Positions 14,681 to 23,508 of a stretch of DNA of 38,639 nt are shown one piece after another; the first letter of the stretch is position 1, and every line of letters starts with the position of its first letter. A program made the translations under genes and the position numbers. Source of the stretch: Butyrivibrio sp. (GTDB lineage: Bacteria; Bacillota; Clostridia; Lachnospirales; Lachnospiraceae). The stretch is from NCBI GenBank assembly GCA_024697425.1, contig JAILFT010000065.1, positions 1 through 38,639 of the forward strand. The letters are read 5' to 3'. The notes beneath the pieces were generated by a model that saw only the letters and a program-made list of their open reading frames with translations, was not told where the DNA came from and did no database searches.

Positions 14681-17600
14681 TGACTAATGCTTTCAGACCT
14701 CAAAGTGTTGAGGACATCGAGAACAAAATAGAGAAGCTCAGAAAGAGCTATACTCCCGAGTGGAAGTTCGACAGGGAAAATCCCGATGCCGGCTCCGTGA
14801 TAGCTCAGGTCTTTGCACGGCAGACCGTTGAGAACAACATGCTCATGAGCCAGATGCCCGAGCGCTATCACATGGAATTCGTGAACATGCTTGATGCCAC
14901 CCTGCGCCCTGCACAGCCTGCAGCCAGCATGGTTATCTTCAATTACGGACAGGCAGGCCTTATGGGAACCCAGGTGCCAAAGGGAACAAGGCTTACGGCT
15001 GATTCAGACACCACCGAATCGGGATTTGTGGTATTCGAGACAGAGAGAAACCTCTATGTCACGGACGCGCAGATTAAAAGTGTCTTTGCCACCGATGCCG
15101 AGAACGGCACCATTTCTCCCATATTCGGAGATATTAAGACACCTGACATCATCACAGGTGACATCAGTTACACCGCAGATGATGAGGATTTTACCGAGGA
15201 TTTTATGCAGGCTGAGGAAGAAGAGGAAGAAGAGGAGCTTGAACCCTCCTATATTGTTCCTCCTTTCACTTTGTTTGGCGAAAAGAGCAATGTGGGAGTA
15301 AGTGTATTTACCATTTACGAGCAAAGGCTCTTTGACGGTATAGATGAGCCTATTTATATAAGGTTTGAAGGCGCACAGGATGTCATAGACAGAATTGCCC
15401 AAAAAGATCTTGTTTTCAAATATTACTCCAGGAAGGGCTTTAAGACATTTGATAAAGTGAAGCTCCTTGAGGATGGTAAGACCTTCATGCTGATAAAGAA
15501 GGACAAGCAGCAGAAGGTTACCATAGGTGATAAGGAATACGGTGTTGTTATCCTTGAAAGCCGTAAGATCATGACAGACTCCCTGGAGATTGAGGGAATA
15601 ACTCTTTCCGCAGGCGGTGAGTCAAGAAGCCCTGAGTACGTGGGAGACGGAATGCAGGAGCTGGATACCGGAAAGTTCAATCCTTTTACAGAAGAACTTG
15701 CGGTATTTAACGAGTGCTATATAGGTAACGACCCCTGCTTTGCCAAGGCAGGAGCCAGGATAACTCTTAAGTTTAAGACCAACTATCACGAGAACAACCT
15801 TCGTATAAGTGCCGAGGAGGAAGAGGCTGAGCTTGCCATAATAAAGAGAAAGCCAAGAAAGACCCCCTATGACAATCCGGCACAGGCTAAGGTTGATGAA
15901 GTGACTCTTGAGTACTTCAATGGCATAGGCTGGAAAAAGATAAAGTGTGACTCTGAGTACTCCGGAATGTTTGAAAGCTGCGAGGAGGGAGACTACAGCT
16001 TAAGCTTTATATGTCCCGAGGACTGGTCAAGATCCGAGTCCGGCCCCTACAGCGGCAGATGCCTCAGGATGAGGATAGTTAAGTCGGCCAACTGCTATAT
16101 GCGTCCGGCAATTCACACCTATCCCACCATTGTTGGACTCAAGATTTCCTATTCCTATGAGGGAAAATTTACGAATCCCGCACGTATAGAGAGAATAGGC
16201 GGAACAAAGAAGGAAGATATCACTGCAAAGTTATATGATAATGAGCCCTTTACCATCCTTTCCGGAATTGATTATCACGAGGATGCGGTTTACATAGGCC
16301 TTGACAGAAAGATGACCGAAGGACCTGTGAGTATTTATTTCCAGCTCTCGGACATCAACAATCAGAGCGGCGTAAAGGTAAGGATGGAATACAGCACAGC
16401 AAGCGGCTTTTCCGAGATGAGGTTCACGGACCTTACCGAGAACTTTACAAGATCCGGAACAGTGATGTTCATGCCCCCTGCTGATATGGCAGAGAAGGCT
16501 CTTGAAGGCAACAAGCTTTACTGGATACGTATACTTCGTGCCAAATCCCAGAAGGACGATAAGGATGCGTTCCTTCCAAGGATAGCAAGACTGTGTCTCA
16601 ATGCGGTGGTAGTGACCAACGTACAGACCTCTGAAGAAAGAGATTACTATATTGACGATATTGTTCCGAATCTGAAGATGCCTCTTGGAGCCGATAACAT
16701 ACTTGATGCGGAAGTCTGGGTCAATGAGATCGGCTATACCAGAAAAGAGGAGATGGAAAGGCTTCTTGAAGAAAGCCCTGAAACAGTAAGGGCCGAATAT
16801 GATTTCCTGGGAAGGATATCCGCCTTTTATGTACTCTGGAAGGAAGTCGACAACTTTGCCGATGCACCGGACAAGAGGTGCTACCGCATAGACAGAATGA
16901 CCGGAAATATCATGTTCTCCGACGGTGCCAAGTGCGATATGCCAAGAGTTACCGACGATGTGGCTTTCAAAGCAAGAATACGATCCACCGACGGTGAGGA
17001 AGGAAACTTAAGCGAAGGCGAAATCGTGGGAATAATAGGATCCGCACCTTATATTGACACGGTATTTAACCCCATAAGATCTCACGGAGGAACAAACCTT
17101 GAGACCATAGACCACGCGCTTCTTCGCTGCGCGGGTATCATGAACTCCAGATATAAGCTGGTATCCGAAAGAGACTACGAGAGATTCTGTCTTGAGTTTT
17201 CCGACAGTATAGACAGAGCCAGGATCGTGGTGGGAGATAGGATAGACGGAAGCTACAATCCCAGCGACATCTCAGTTGTTCTTCTTATGAAGGACTATGC
17301 TGACGGAGCTTTCTCTTTTCACAGAATATCCGCAAGGCTTAAGAGGGAGATGCTCAAAAACTGCGAAGTCACCATTTCCCAGGATAACCTGCATATGGTG
17401 GAGCCGATATTTGTGGACATCTCCGTATGTGTATGGGCTCTGGTCATGGATATGGATGACTCCTTTGAGGTCCAGAACGAGGTGAAGACGGTTCTTTCGG
17501 ATTATCTTAGCCCCGTAAGGAGCTCCGACAATGACGGCTGGGAGATCGGAAGTCTTCCCAAGGAATCTCAGATACTTATGAGGCTGGGTGTTTTAAGAAG

Positions 17601-17745
17601 CCGCACCGTTATCCAGAGGATCACCATGATAGGTCATTATATTGATTCCTTCGGTGAACACGAGATGGATACCAGAGAAATAGAGGTTACACCCTTTATG
17701 GTGCCCAGAAACGGACAGCATAAGGTTATTATTACTAACAAGTAA
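14680..17745 (+). CDS. Large baseplate J-like wedge protein (Pvc11/gp6-like)
   Basis: This 1021-residue protein starts with a helix (VEDIENKIEKLRKSYTPEW) and FDRENPDAGSVIAQVFARQT, then PAASMVIFNYGQAGLMGTQV with PKGTRLTA, typical of Pvc11-type proteins. The baseplate J core is C-terminal: VSERDYERFCLEFSDSIDRA, ISVVLLMKDYADGAF, RLKREMLKNCEVTI, IFVDISVCVWALV. An acidic insertion near residue 175 (QAEEEEEEEELEPS) and long beta-rich inserts make it bigger than many relatives. It should form the ring of wedges around the hub together with the next gene. No alternative role seems likely. Confidence 0.85.
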   Translation: MTNAFRPQSVEDIENKIEKLRKSYTPEWKFDRENPDAGSVIAQVFARQTVENNMLMSQMPERYHMEFVNMLDATLRPAQPAASMVIFNYGQAGLMGTQVPKGTRLTADSDTTESGFVVFETERNLYVTDAQIKSVFATDAENGTISPIFGDIKTPDIITGDISYTADDEDFTEDFMQAEEEEEEEELEPSYIVPPFTLFGEKSNVGVSVFTIYEQRLFDGIDEPIYIRFEGAQDVIDRIAQKDLVFKYYSRKGFKTFDKVKLLEDGKTFMLIKKDKQQKVTIGDKEYGVVILESRKIMTDSLEIEGITLSAGGESRSPEYVGDGMQELDTGKFNPFTEELAVFNECYIGNDPCFAKAGARITLKFKTNYHENNLRISAEEEEAELAIIKRKPRKTPYDNPAQAKVDEVTLEYFNGIGWKKIKCDSEYSGMFESCEEGDYSLSFICPEDWSRSESGPYSGRCLRMRIVKSANCYMRPAIHTYPTIVGLKISYSYEGKFTNPARIERIGGTKKEDITAKLYDNEPFTILSGIDYHEDAVYIGLDRKMTEGPVSIYFQLSDINNQSGVKVRMEYSTASGFSEMRFTDLTENFTRSGTVMFMPPADMAEKALEGNKLYWIRILRAKSQKDDKDAFLPRIARLCLNAVVVTNVQTSEERDYYIDDIVPNLKMPLGADNILDAEVWVNEIGYTRKEEMERLLEESPETVRAEYDFLGRISAFYVLWKEVDNFADAPDKRCYRIDRMTGNIMFSDGAKCDMPRVTDDVAFKARIRSTDGEEGNLSEGEIVGIIGSAPYIDTVFNPIRSHGGTNLETIDHALLRCAGIMNSRYKLVSERDYERFCLEFSDSIDRARIVVGDRIDGSYNPSDISVVLLMKDYADGAFSFHRISARLKREMLKNCEVTISQDNLHMVEPIFVDISVCVWALVMDMDDSFEVQNEVKTVLSDYLSPVRSSDNDGWEIGSLPKESQILMRLGVLRSRTVIQRITMIGHYIDSFGEHEMDTREIEVTPFMVPRNGQHKVIITNK

Positions 17746-17756
17746 GGTACAAAAGT

Positions 17757-19853
17757 ATGCTAAGAGTTGATGAACTGAAAAACAGGACCTATGAGGAGAG
17801 GATGGAGGACGTCTACAGAGAACTCCCCATAAGATCCTCAGAGTGGACCAACTACAACGCATCGGATCCGGGAATAACCATTCTGGAAAACCTGACAGCT
17901 TTCTCTGCCCTTCAGGGCGCGGAGATCGTGACTTTAAGCTACAGGGCAAAAATGGCTCTGCTTAAGATGGCAGGTTTTATTCCGCAGCGTGGAAAGTGCT
18001 CGAAGGTTCTTTTATCATCAGATCATATTGCAGAAAAGACTCTTTTAAAGGCGGGGGAGAGATTCCACCTTGGGGACCTGATATTCGAGACCAACAAAGA
18101 GGTGAATATCGGAGTGTCAAAGCTCCTTGGAGTCTTTGCTGGGGAGGGTGATGAATACAGGGATGTAAGCTTTGTCCTGGACAGAGAGATAAGCGTTCCC
18201 GCCAGATTCTTCGGCGAGCAGCCCAAGAAAGGCAACAGCGTATACTTCATATTCGACAATGATCCGTCTTCGTTAAAAGAGCTGATCTTCTATGTGAAGG
18301 TGATTGAGAAGGCCACAAGAAACAAGACCCAGGACAGAACAGAGCATATATTTGCGGACCTTAAGTGGGAATGCTTTACCGATACGGGATTTACCGAGAT
18401 AAATGTCAGGGACTTTACCTGTGCTTTCCTTCAGAGCGGAGAGATAAGATTTTCACTTCCCAAGGAGGGCCTTGCAAAATTCGGGGATACTCCGGTAGAA
18501 GGCTACTGCATAAGAGCAACCCTCACCAGAGCCGAGTACGATATTGTGCCCAGGGTCACCAATGTTTACGGATTCCTGTTTGAGGTGTGGCAGAAGGACA
18601 CAAAGGCCTTTTCCCAGGCCTTCGGAAGAAATGATTCCATCACCGTAACCTCGCCCATTGGCAGCGAGCAGGTTTACTATCTGGTATTCGGCAAGGAAGA
18701 GAAGGGCTCTTCCTACAGAAGATATGATCTTGTTCCGGAACCGGGGCAGAAGGGAAGGTACTGTATATACAAGGATCACCGTGACGGCAGAGTGACTTTC
18801 TCTTTTGACAAAGAGGAATTTGGGTACGCTCCCATAAAGACCAAGGACTGCGTCAGAGTCATAATCTACAGCGAAGATGTGATGAGGCGCTACAACGTCG
18901 GCAAGGTCATCGGATATGATGATCAGGAAATAGATATACCCAGCAGTAACATCGTTCATGAGTCGTTCTTCCTGATTGCCAGGAGAAAGACCCATGACGG
19001 ATTTATTTATGATTTTGTAAGGCCCGAGAAGAAGGGCGAGGGAGCTCTTTATTATCATCTTCTCGAGGGAGAAGGAAGGATCATTATCGAGGATCCCGGC
19101 GACTTTATAGATGCGGATCTGTTCATGGGAAGTGTTGCCGAGAACAGCGGCCCAAGAGGAAATATCAGCGAGGGCAACATGCTCTTTATCGACAATAACA
19201 GTATTCCGGACGGATTCTACAATCCGGGGCCGGGAACAGGCGGGTCCTTCAGAGAGAGCCTTGAGCAGGTAAAGGACAGATTCATCAGGGATGTGAGGAC
19301 ACCCTACAGGGCAGTCACCGCTTCGGATTACGAGTACATCGTAAAGACGACACCGGGGCTTTGCATCAAAAAGGCCAGAGCCTCTATGAATGACAACACC
19401 AACCTGGTAAATGTGGTGGTACTTCCGGATTCCGATGAAAGATTTCCTAAGCTTTCCAGGATTTATACCGATAAGATAGAACAGAGGCTTAAGGAAAGGC
19501 ACCTTCTCACAGCAGACTTTAAGATAATAAAACCTTCCTTTGCGGCAATAGGCGTTAAATGCACGGTTTATGTCAAGAAGCATTTTACCGACTGCCGCCG
19601 TCAGATAGAGGAGAGGATACGCAGCAAGATAGACTATATAGACTCGGAGCACAATTTTGGCGACAAGCTTATGTTTGAGGACGTTTTCCACGCTATAGAG
19701 GATCTTTCCTGCGTAGAATATGTATATGACCTGTCACTTCACTCGGAAAACGGAAAACTGGCTCAGATGAGGGAATATGACATATATCCCAGATTCGACT
19801 GCCTGTGTTACCCGGGAGAAATAATCATAGAACTGGTCACATCTGACAAATAA
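17757..19853 (+). CDS. Second baseplate J-like wedge protein (Pvc11/Pvc12-like)
   Basis: The 698-residue protein opens MLRVDELKNRTYEERMEDVY, with SSEWTNYNASDPGITILENL and the helix LEALSALQGAEIV-like region that is common to Pvc11/Pvc12 proteins. Its C-terminal part has the baseplate J core: VRTPYRAVTASDYEYIVKTT, PGLCIKKARASMNDNTNLVN, then IYTDKIEQRLKERHLLTADF and IGVKCTVYVKKHFTDCRRQI. It is a paralogue of the preceding wedge gene at low identity, and the pair probably forms the heteromeric wedge seen in gp6/gp7-type baseplates. Only 11 bases separate the genes. Confidence 0.8.
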   Translation: MLRVDELKNRTYEERMEDVYRELPIRSSEWTNYNASDPGITILENLTAFSALQGAEIVTLSYRAKMALLKMAGFIPQRGKCSKVLLSSDHIAEKTLLKAGERFHLGDLIFETNKEVNIGVSKLLGVFAGEGDEYRDVSFVLDREISVPARFFGEQPKKGNSVYFIFDNDPSSLKELIFYVKVIEKATRNKTQDRTEHIFADLKWECFTDTGFTEINVRDFTCAFLQSGEIRFSLPKEGLAKFGDTPVEGYCIRATLTRAEYDIVPRVTNVYGFLFEVWQKDTKAFSQAFGRNDSITVTSPIGSEQVYYLVFGKEEKGSSYRRYDLVPEPGQKGRYCIYKDHRDGRVTFSFDKEEFGYAPIKTKDCVRVIIYSEDVMRRYNVGKVIGYDDQEIDIPSSNIVHESFFLIARRKTHDGFIYDFVRPEKKGEGALYYHLLEGEGRIIIEDPGDFIDADLFMGSVAENSGPRGNISEGNMLFIDNNSIPDGFYNPGPGTGGSFRESLEQVKDRFIRDVRTPYRAVTASDYEYIVKTTPGLCIKKARASMNDNTNLVNVVVLPDSDERFPKLSRIYTDKIEQRLKERHLLTADFKIIKPSFAAIGVKCTVYVKKHFTDCRRQIEERIRSKIDYIDSEHNFGDKLMFEDVFHAIEDLSCVEYVYDLSLHSENGKLAQMREYDIYPRFDCLCYPGEIIIELVTSDK

Positions 19854-19874
19854 ACACCCCGGAGCTGATGGATA

Positions 19875-20933
19875 ATGGCTAATGATATTTGGTATTCAAT
19901 TAGGAATAACAGAATAAAACAGGGCTGTATAGGAGGCTTTAACCTGGAAAACGACAATACCCTTGTGGTTGATGAGTCCCAGAGGGACCATTTCGCTTTC
20001 TTGAAGCCTATAGACGGTGTAGTAGACGACTCCGAATGGGGACGTCTTTCCTGCAACCTCCTTTTGCCGGAAGAAATGGTGTGTTATATTTATGTTATAG
20101 CATTTAATACGCTAGATATTGTAGTGGGCGAGGGACAGAGTCTAGACCTTGATGAGTATCTTTGTGATGGAACGGTAAGTGCATTTGATAAGGTATCCTT
20201 TTTATCGGGTATGGGAGCCAAAAGATTTGTAAATACCGATGATTTTCTTCTGTATGATATCACGGGAAGATTTCTGTTTGTGGCCGTAGAGATGCTTGGA
20301 ACCGGAAAGGGTTCCATCGGAAAGATCAGAGTAGGAGCAAGAGGTGATAATTTCATGGGAGCATTCCCTGAAATTTACAGACAGCGCGGAGGCTTCTTCC
20401 ACAGATATATGTCTATCTTCTCCAGCATCTACAATGACATCAGCGATCAGAACGAGAAGCTCTATGAGATGCTTGATCTTGATAAGTGCTCCGCCGATCT
20501 TCTTGAGATGTACGGCTCATGGTTCGGTATTGACCTTAAGGGCGGCTTCCTTCCGGAGGACGTTCTAAGGACCATTGTAAAAGAGGCATATCAGCTCAAC
20601 AGGATGAAGGGCACAAAGTGGGTCATTGAGAGGATCCTTCAGATCGTCCTGGGTCATGATGCAATCCTTCTGGAGAACAGACTTCAGGAGGGCGGTGTCT
20701 TTGACGTTACGATCCTCATAAACAGGAAGCTGACGGAGGAACTAAGGCATCAGCTCACCTTCCTTCTTGATCAGTTCAAGCCCATAAGGACCAGGATAAG
20801 ACTCCTTCAGATGGAAAAAGAGGCTGTTATGGACGGCAACAGTTATCTTGACCTTAACGCTACAATCCCTACAGAAAAGCACGTTGTGCTTGATGAAGAG
20901 GCTCTCTACGACGGTGCTATAACACTAAAGTGA
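19875..20933 (+). CDS. Tail protein I-like baseplate component
   Basis: The 352-residue protein has a beta-rich N-terminal half (YSIRNNRIKQGCIGGFNLEN; VCYIYVIAFNTLDIVVGEGQ; LLYDITGRFLFVAVEML) and a C-terminal half with the phage tail protein I pattern: AFPEIYRQRGGFFHRYMSIF, DISDQNEKLYEMLDLDKC, LLEMYGSWFGIDL, LRTIVKEAYQLNRMKGTKWV and IERILQIVLG. Tail protein I domains close the wedge outer edge and often anchor fibres. GGAG lies ten bases before the ATG. No fibre gene follows, which is notable. Confidence 0.8.
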   Translation: MANDIWYSIRNNRIKQGCIGGFNLENDNTLVVDESQRDHFAFLKPIDGVVDDSEWGRLSCNLLLPEEMVCYIYVIAFNTLDIVVGEGQSLDLDEYLCDGTVSAFDKVSFLSGMGAKRFVNTDDFLLYDITGRFLFVAVEMLGTGKGSIGKIRVGARGDNFMGAFPEIYRQRGGFFHRYMSIFSSIYNDISDQNEKLYEMLDLDKCSADLLEMYGSWFGIDLKGGFLPEDVLRTIVKEAYQLNRMKGTKWVIERILQIVLGHDAILLENRLQEGGVFDVTILINRKLTEELRHQLTFLLDQFKPIRTRIRLLQMEKEAVMDGNSYLDLNATIPTEKHVVLDEEALYDGAITLK

Positions 20934-20951
20934 GTTTATGGAGAAAAAGAA

Positions 20952-21251
20952 ATGACGATTGATGAAACCAGAAGCGCTGACAAGCTTCAGTTGAATGTCC
21001 ATGGAAAAGTGGATGCCAACTCTTCTCCGGAGCTTCAGAATGAGATCCTGAAAGCATTCCAGAAGTGTCCCAGCATAATATTGAACCTGCAGGATGTTCC
21101 CTACATCTCCAGTGCAGGACTGAGGGCACTGCTCATAGGACAGAAAACTGCCGGATCCAAGGGCGGTAAGTTCCTGATCATAAATGCTTCAGAGTCTGTT
21201 GTTGAAGTTCTTCGGGTGACCGGACTTCAGAAAGTTCTGAGTGTACAATGA
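20952..21251 (+). CDS. STAS-domain protein (SpoIIAA/anti-anti-sigma-like)
   Basis: The 99-residue single-domain protein follows the STAS fold pattern: strand KLQLNVHGKVDANSSPELQN, strand SIILNLQDVPYISSAGLRAL, helix, strand GKFLIINASESVVEVLRVTG, and LQKVLSV. The SSAGL motif around residue 55 holds the serine that is phosphorylated in partner-switching antagonists. Its stop codon overlaps the ATG of the ABC ATPase (ATGA), a coupling that suggests a physical pair, as in MlaB-MlaF where a STAS protein binds the ABC ATPase. Both readings (partner switching or ABC cofactor) are inference; the fold assignment is solid. Confidence 0.9.
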   Translation: MTIDETRSADKLQLNVHGKVDANSSPELQNEILKAFQKCPSIILNLQDVPYISSAGLRALLIGQKTAGSKGGKFLIINASESVVEVLRVTGLQKVLSVQ

Positions 21252-21904
21252 TTCTTTTTTCTCATGTGACTAAAAGTTATGAAACAGAAGACGGAAAGAC
21301 TCTTGTTTACAGGGATTTTTCGGAGGAAATCGCAGATGGGGAGTTTGTGGTTCTGACCGGGGCAAGCGGATCCGGGAAGACCACACTTATCAGGATGCTT
21401 CTTAAGGAAGTAGAACCTGATTCGGGGACTATTACTGTTGACGGAAAGGACATCGGAAAGATCACCCAGAGGGACATCCCCTTTTACAGAAGGGGGATAG
21501 GGGTTATCTTTCAGGATTTCAAGCTGATCCAGAACAAGAGCGTATATGACAACCTTGTCCTGGCAATCCTGGCTACGGGAGGCTCCTATGCAGGGGTTGA
21601 GAAAAAGATAGTCAATGTGCTCACCATGCTTGGGATAGATAATCTTCACAAGAGATTCCCCAGGGAACTGTCCGGAGGAGAACAGCAGAAGGTGTGCCTT
21701 GCCAGGGCTATCATCAATAACCCTAAGATACTTCTTGTGGACGAGCCCACGGGAAATCTTGATCCCACATCATCAATAGAGATAAACAGGCTTCTTGACG
21801 TTGTAAACGCTCAGGGCATCACTGTTGTGATGGCAAGCCATGACATAGAAGCAGCTCTTTCAGAAGGAAGACGCAGAATAGATCTGGACAACATTAACTG
21901 TTAG
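21248..21904 (+). CDS. FtsE-like ABC transporter ATP-binding protein without a permease gene
   Basis: All ABC ATPase motifs are intact in 218 residues: Walker A GASGSGKT (38-45), Q-loop FQDFKLI, signature LSGGEQQ, Walker B ILLVDEPTG, and H-loop MASHD. The start MILFSHVTKSYE, the GKDIGKI region and the overall length are FtsE-like. FtsE normally pairs with FtsX to switch on cell-wall hydrolases. No FtsX-type or other four-helix permease lies nearby; the adjacent membrane protein has only two helices. It is coupled to the STAS gene by overlap and has little ribosome site of its own. The odd setting inside a CIS operon suggests a dedicated energised switch. Confidence 0.9.
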   Translation: MILFSHVTKSYETEDGKTLVYRDFSEEIADGEFVVLTGASGSGKTTLIRMLLKEVEPDSGTITVDGKDIGKITQRDIPFYRRGIGVIFQDFKLIQNKSVYDNLVLAILATGGSYAGVEKKIVNVLTMLGIDNLHKRFPRELSGGEQQKVCLARAIINNPKILLVDEPTGNLDPTSSIEINRLLDVVNAQGITVVMASHDIEAALSEGRRRIDLDNINC

Positions 21905-21919
21905 AGGGGGATTTTGGGA

Positions 21920-22798
21920 ATGTCGAGGAAACAGGTTGTTTCACTAATCTTATCGTGTATGTTCTATGCACTCACTATCGTAGGATTTTTCTTTTTCAGC
22001 GTAACGCTGATCATTATTGTGTTCTTATGCTTTTCACTGTCTATCACCAACTTTGCCTATCAGTGCTATCAGGTGCACAACGATTATACGGGAGCAGAGC
22101 ATCTTCAGCAGGAGATCGGTATCCTGAATGCCGAGAAGAACAAGCTGGAGATGGATTATGAGACCCTTATAAAGGCCAAGGACAAGGAACTGGAAAAGAG
22201 ACAGGAAAGCATTGATGAGCTTACCGAGGAACTTGGCAAGACCAAAAAGGCCCTTGGAGATATGACCACCAGGACCAGTGAGCTTTCAGAGCAGGTGCAG
22301 ACCAGGGACAACGAGTATGAGTCCCTTCTTCCTCCCGATGACGACGATGACAAGGCTACCATAGATATCATAGAAGTAGCCAAAAAAGCCATCAGTGAGC
22401 TGGCAGATGAAGCAAGGAAGGTGGGGCTTCGGATCAACATATCCAGCGCTTCCGACAGACTTATGGTCAACGCCTCCGCCAAAAGGATCCTCATCATGTT
22501 CAGGAATATCATTGATAATTCCATCAAGTACATGCAGAGGGAAGGAACCCTTGTCATCACCATCTCAGCCATTGACGATGACATTTTCATAGTTCTCAAG
22601 GATACAGGCAAAGGCCTTCCTGAGAACGAGACCAAACATATCTTTGAACTTAACTTCCAGGGCTCCAACCGCATAAGCGGAAACGGCCTCGGACTTACCC
22701 AGGCAAAGGCCATTGTTGAGCACTACGGCGGAACCATTTACGCCAGAAGCCCTCAGGGCAACGGAATGGGCATATATATCCAGCTGCCCACCACATAA
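21920..22798 (+). CDS. Membrane coiled-coil protein with histidine-kinase-type ATPase domain, no histidine domain
   Basis: ATG 21920 lies nine bases after GAGGGGG; the protein has 292 residues. Two hydrophobic helices occupy about residues 7-48 with a very short turn between them. A coiled coil of about 80 residues follows (EIGILNAEKNKLEMDYETLI, then KELEKRQESIDELTEELGKT), then an acidic hinge PPDDDDDK. The HATPase_c domain fills 150-292: N box MFRNIIDNSIKYM, G1 LKDTGKGLPENE, F box and G2 SGNGLGLTQAKAIVEHYGGT. There is no DHp helix with a phosphoacceptor histidine and no response regulator nearby. It may therefore use ATP binding as a switch, or phosphorylate a partner such as the STAS protein; both are conjecture. 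Confidence 0.8.
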   Translation: MSRKQVVSLILSCMFYALTIVGFFFFSVTLIIIVFLCFSLSITNFAYQCYQVHNDYTGAEHLQQEIGILNAEKNKLEMDYETLIKAKDKELEKRQESIDELTEELGKTKKALGDMTTRTSELSEQVQTRDNEYESLLPPDDDDDKATIDIIEVAKKAISELADEARKVGLRINISSASDRLMVNASAKRILIMFRNIIDNSIKYMQREGTLVITISAIDDDIFIVLKDTGKGLPENETKHIFELNFQGSNRISGNGLGLTQAKAIVEHYGGTIYARSPQGNGMGIYIQLPTT

Positions 22799-22807
22799 GG
22801 AGGAGTC

Positions 22808-23485
22808 ATGAAAAATAATCAGAGGGTATTCATCTTCTTGTTTGTATTCTTTTTTGTTGTTGCTGTGGGCGGAATGCTGGGATTTGCAGGAAAGAGCTCA
22901 GCTCTTGATAAGACCAGGAATTCCATCGGAGCAAAGACTGCGGTTCTTGATCAGACCATAACCGCCACTCTTACTGACGAGGAGCTGGCTATGGATGAGG
23001 AGGAAACCGAAGCAGAGCCGGTTGAGGCAGAAATAGTTGTTCAGGAACAGGAGCCTGAGGTTGAGATAATTGAGATCCCCCAGGATCAGATCACTGTGGA
23101 TGAGACCGGAGAAGATGCCGCCCAGGCTGATGCCGATGAGGCAAAAGAGACAGAGCAGGCGAAAGAAGATGCTGAAGAAGAAACTGACGGATCCGGCGTT
23201 CGCTATTTTAAGTTTACGGTTGCCACCAGCATCCATGTTCTTAACGTAAGAAGGCAGCCCACCATCGAATCAAAGGCGGAGTATCAGCTCAATATCGGAA
23301 CAGGCGGCTATGTATTAAAGCCCGGCAATGACTGGTGTTATATCGAATCCGATCAGGGTTACAGAGGATACTGCTCGACGGAGTATCTGGATATTACCGA
23401 GATGACAGCTGAGGAGTTCCCGGAGCAGCTTCGTGATGAGGTTGAAATGCCCGACGAGGAGCTGTCAGGCGCATTCAACAGTTAG
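22808..23485 (+). CDS. Membrane-anchored extracytoplasmic SH3b-domain protein
   Basis: The 225-residue protein starts after a near-perfect AAGGAGGAG site. A short positive N terminus (MKNNQR) and a hydrophobic helix (about 7-30) act as signal anchor. Residues 55-135 form an extremely acidic Glu/Asp/Ala/Gln linker. Residues 140-200 match a bacterial SH3 domain: SIHVLNVRRQPTIESKAEYQ, LNIGTGGYVLKPGNDWCYIE, GYRGYCSTEYL. SH3b domains commonly bind peptidoglycan or peptide bridges. With the helix and long spacer it is suited to reach from membrane to wall, perhaps to dock the CIS at the envelope. Confidence 0.85.
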   Translation: MKNNQRVFIFLFVFFFVVAVGGMLGFAGKSSALDKTRNSIGAKTAVLDQTITATLTDEELAMDEEETEAEPVEAEIVVQEQEPEVEIIEIPQDQITVDETGEDAAQADADEAKETEQAKEDAEEETDGSGVRYFKFTVATSIHVLNVRRQPTIESKAEYQLNIGTGGYVLKPGNDWCYIESDQGYRGYCSTEYLDITEMTAEEFPEQLRDEVEMPDEELSGAFNS

Positions 23486-23508
23486 TTTTCTGTTTGGAGG
23501 AAGGGGTA

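Noticed and set aside
18453-19691. Long open frame of 412 codons on the minus strand across the second wedge gene
   Set aside because: It lies wholly opposite a well-supported baseplate protein, has no family likeness and no ribosome site; it is a shadow of codon bias.
21920-22798. Ordinary two-component sensor kinase
   Set aside because: No DHp domain or phosphoacceptor histidine is seen and no response regulator lies nearby.
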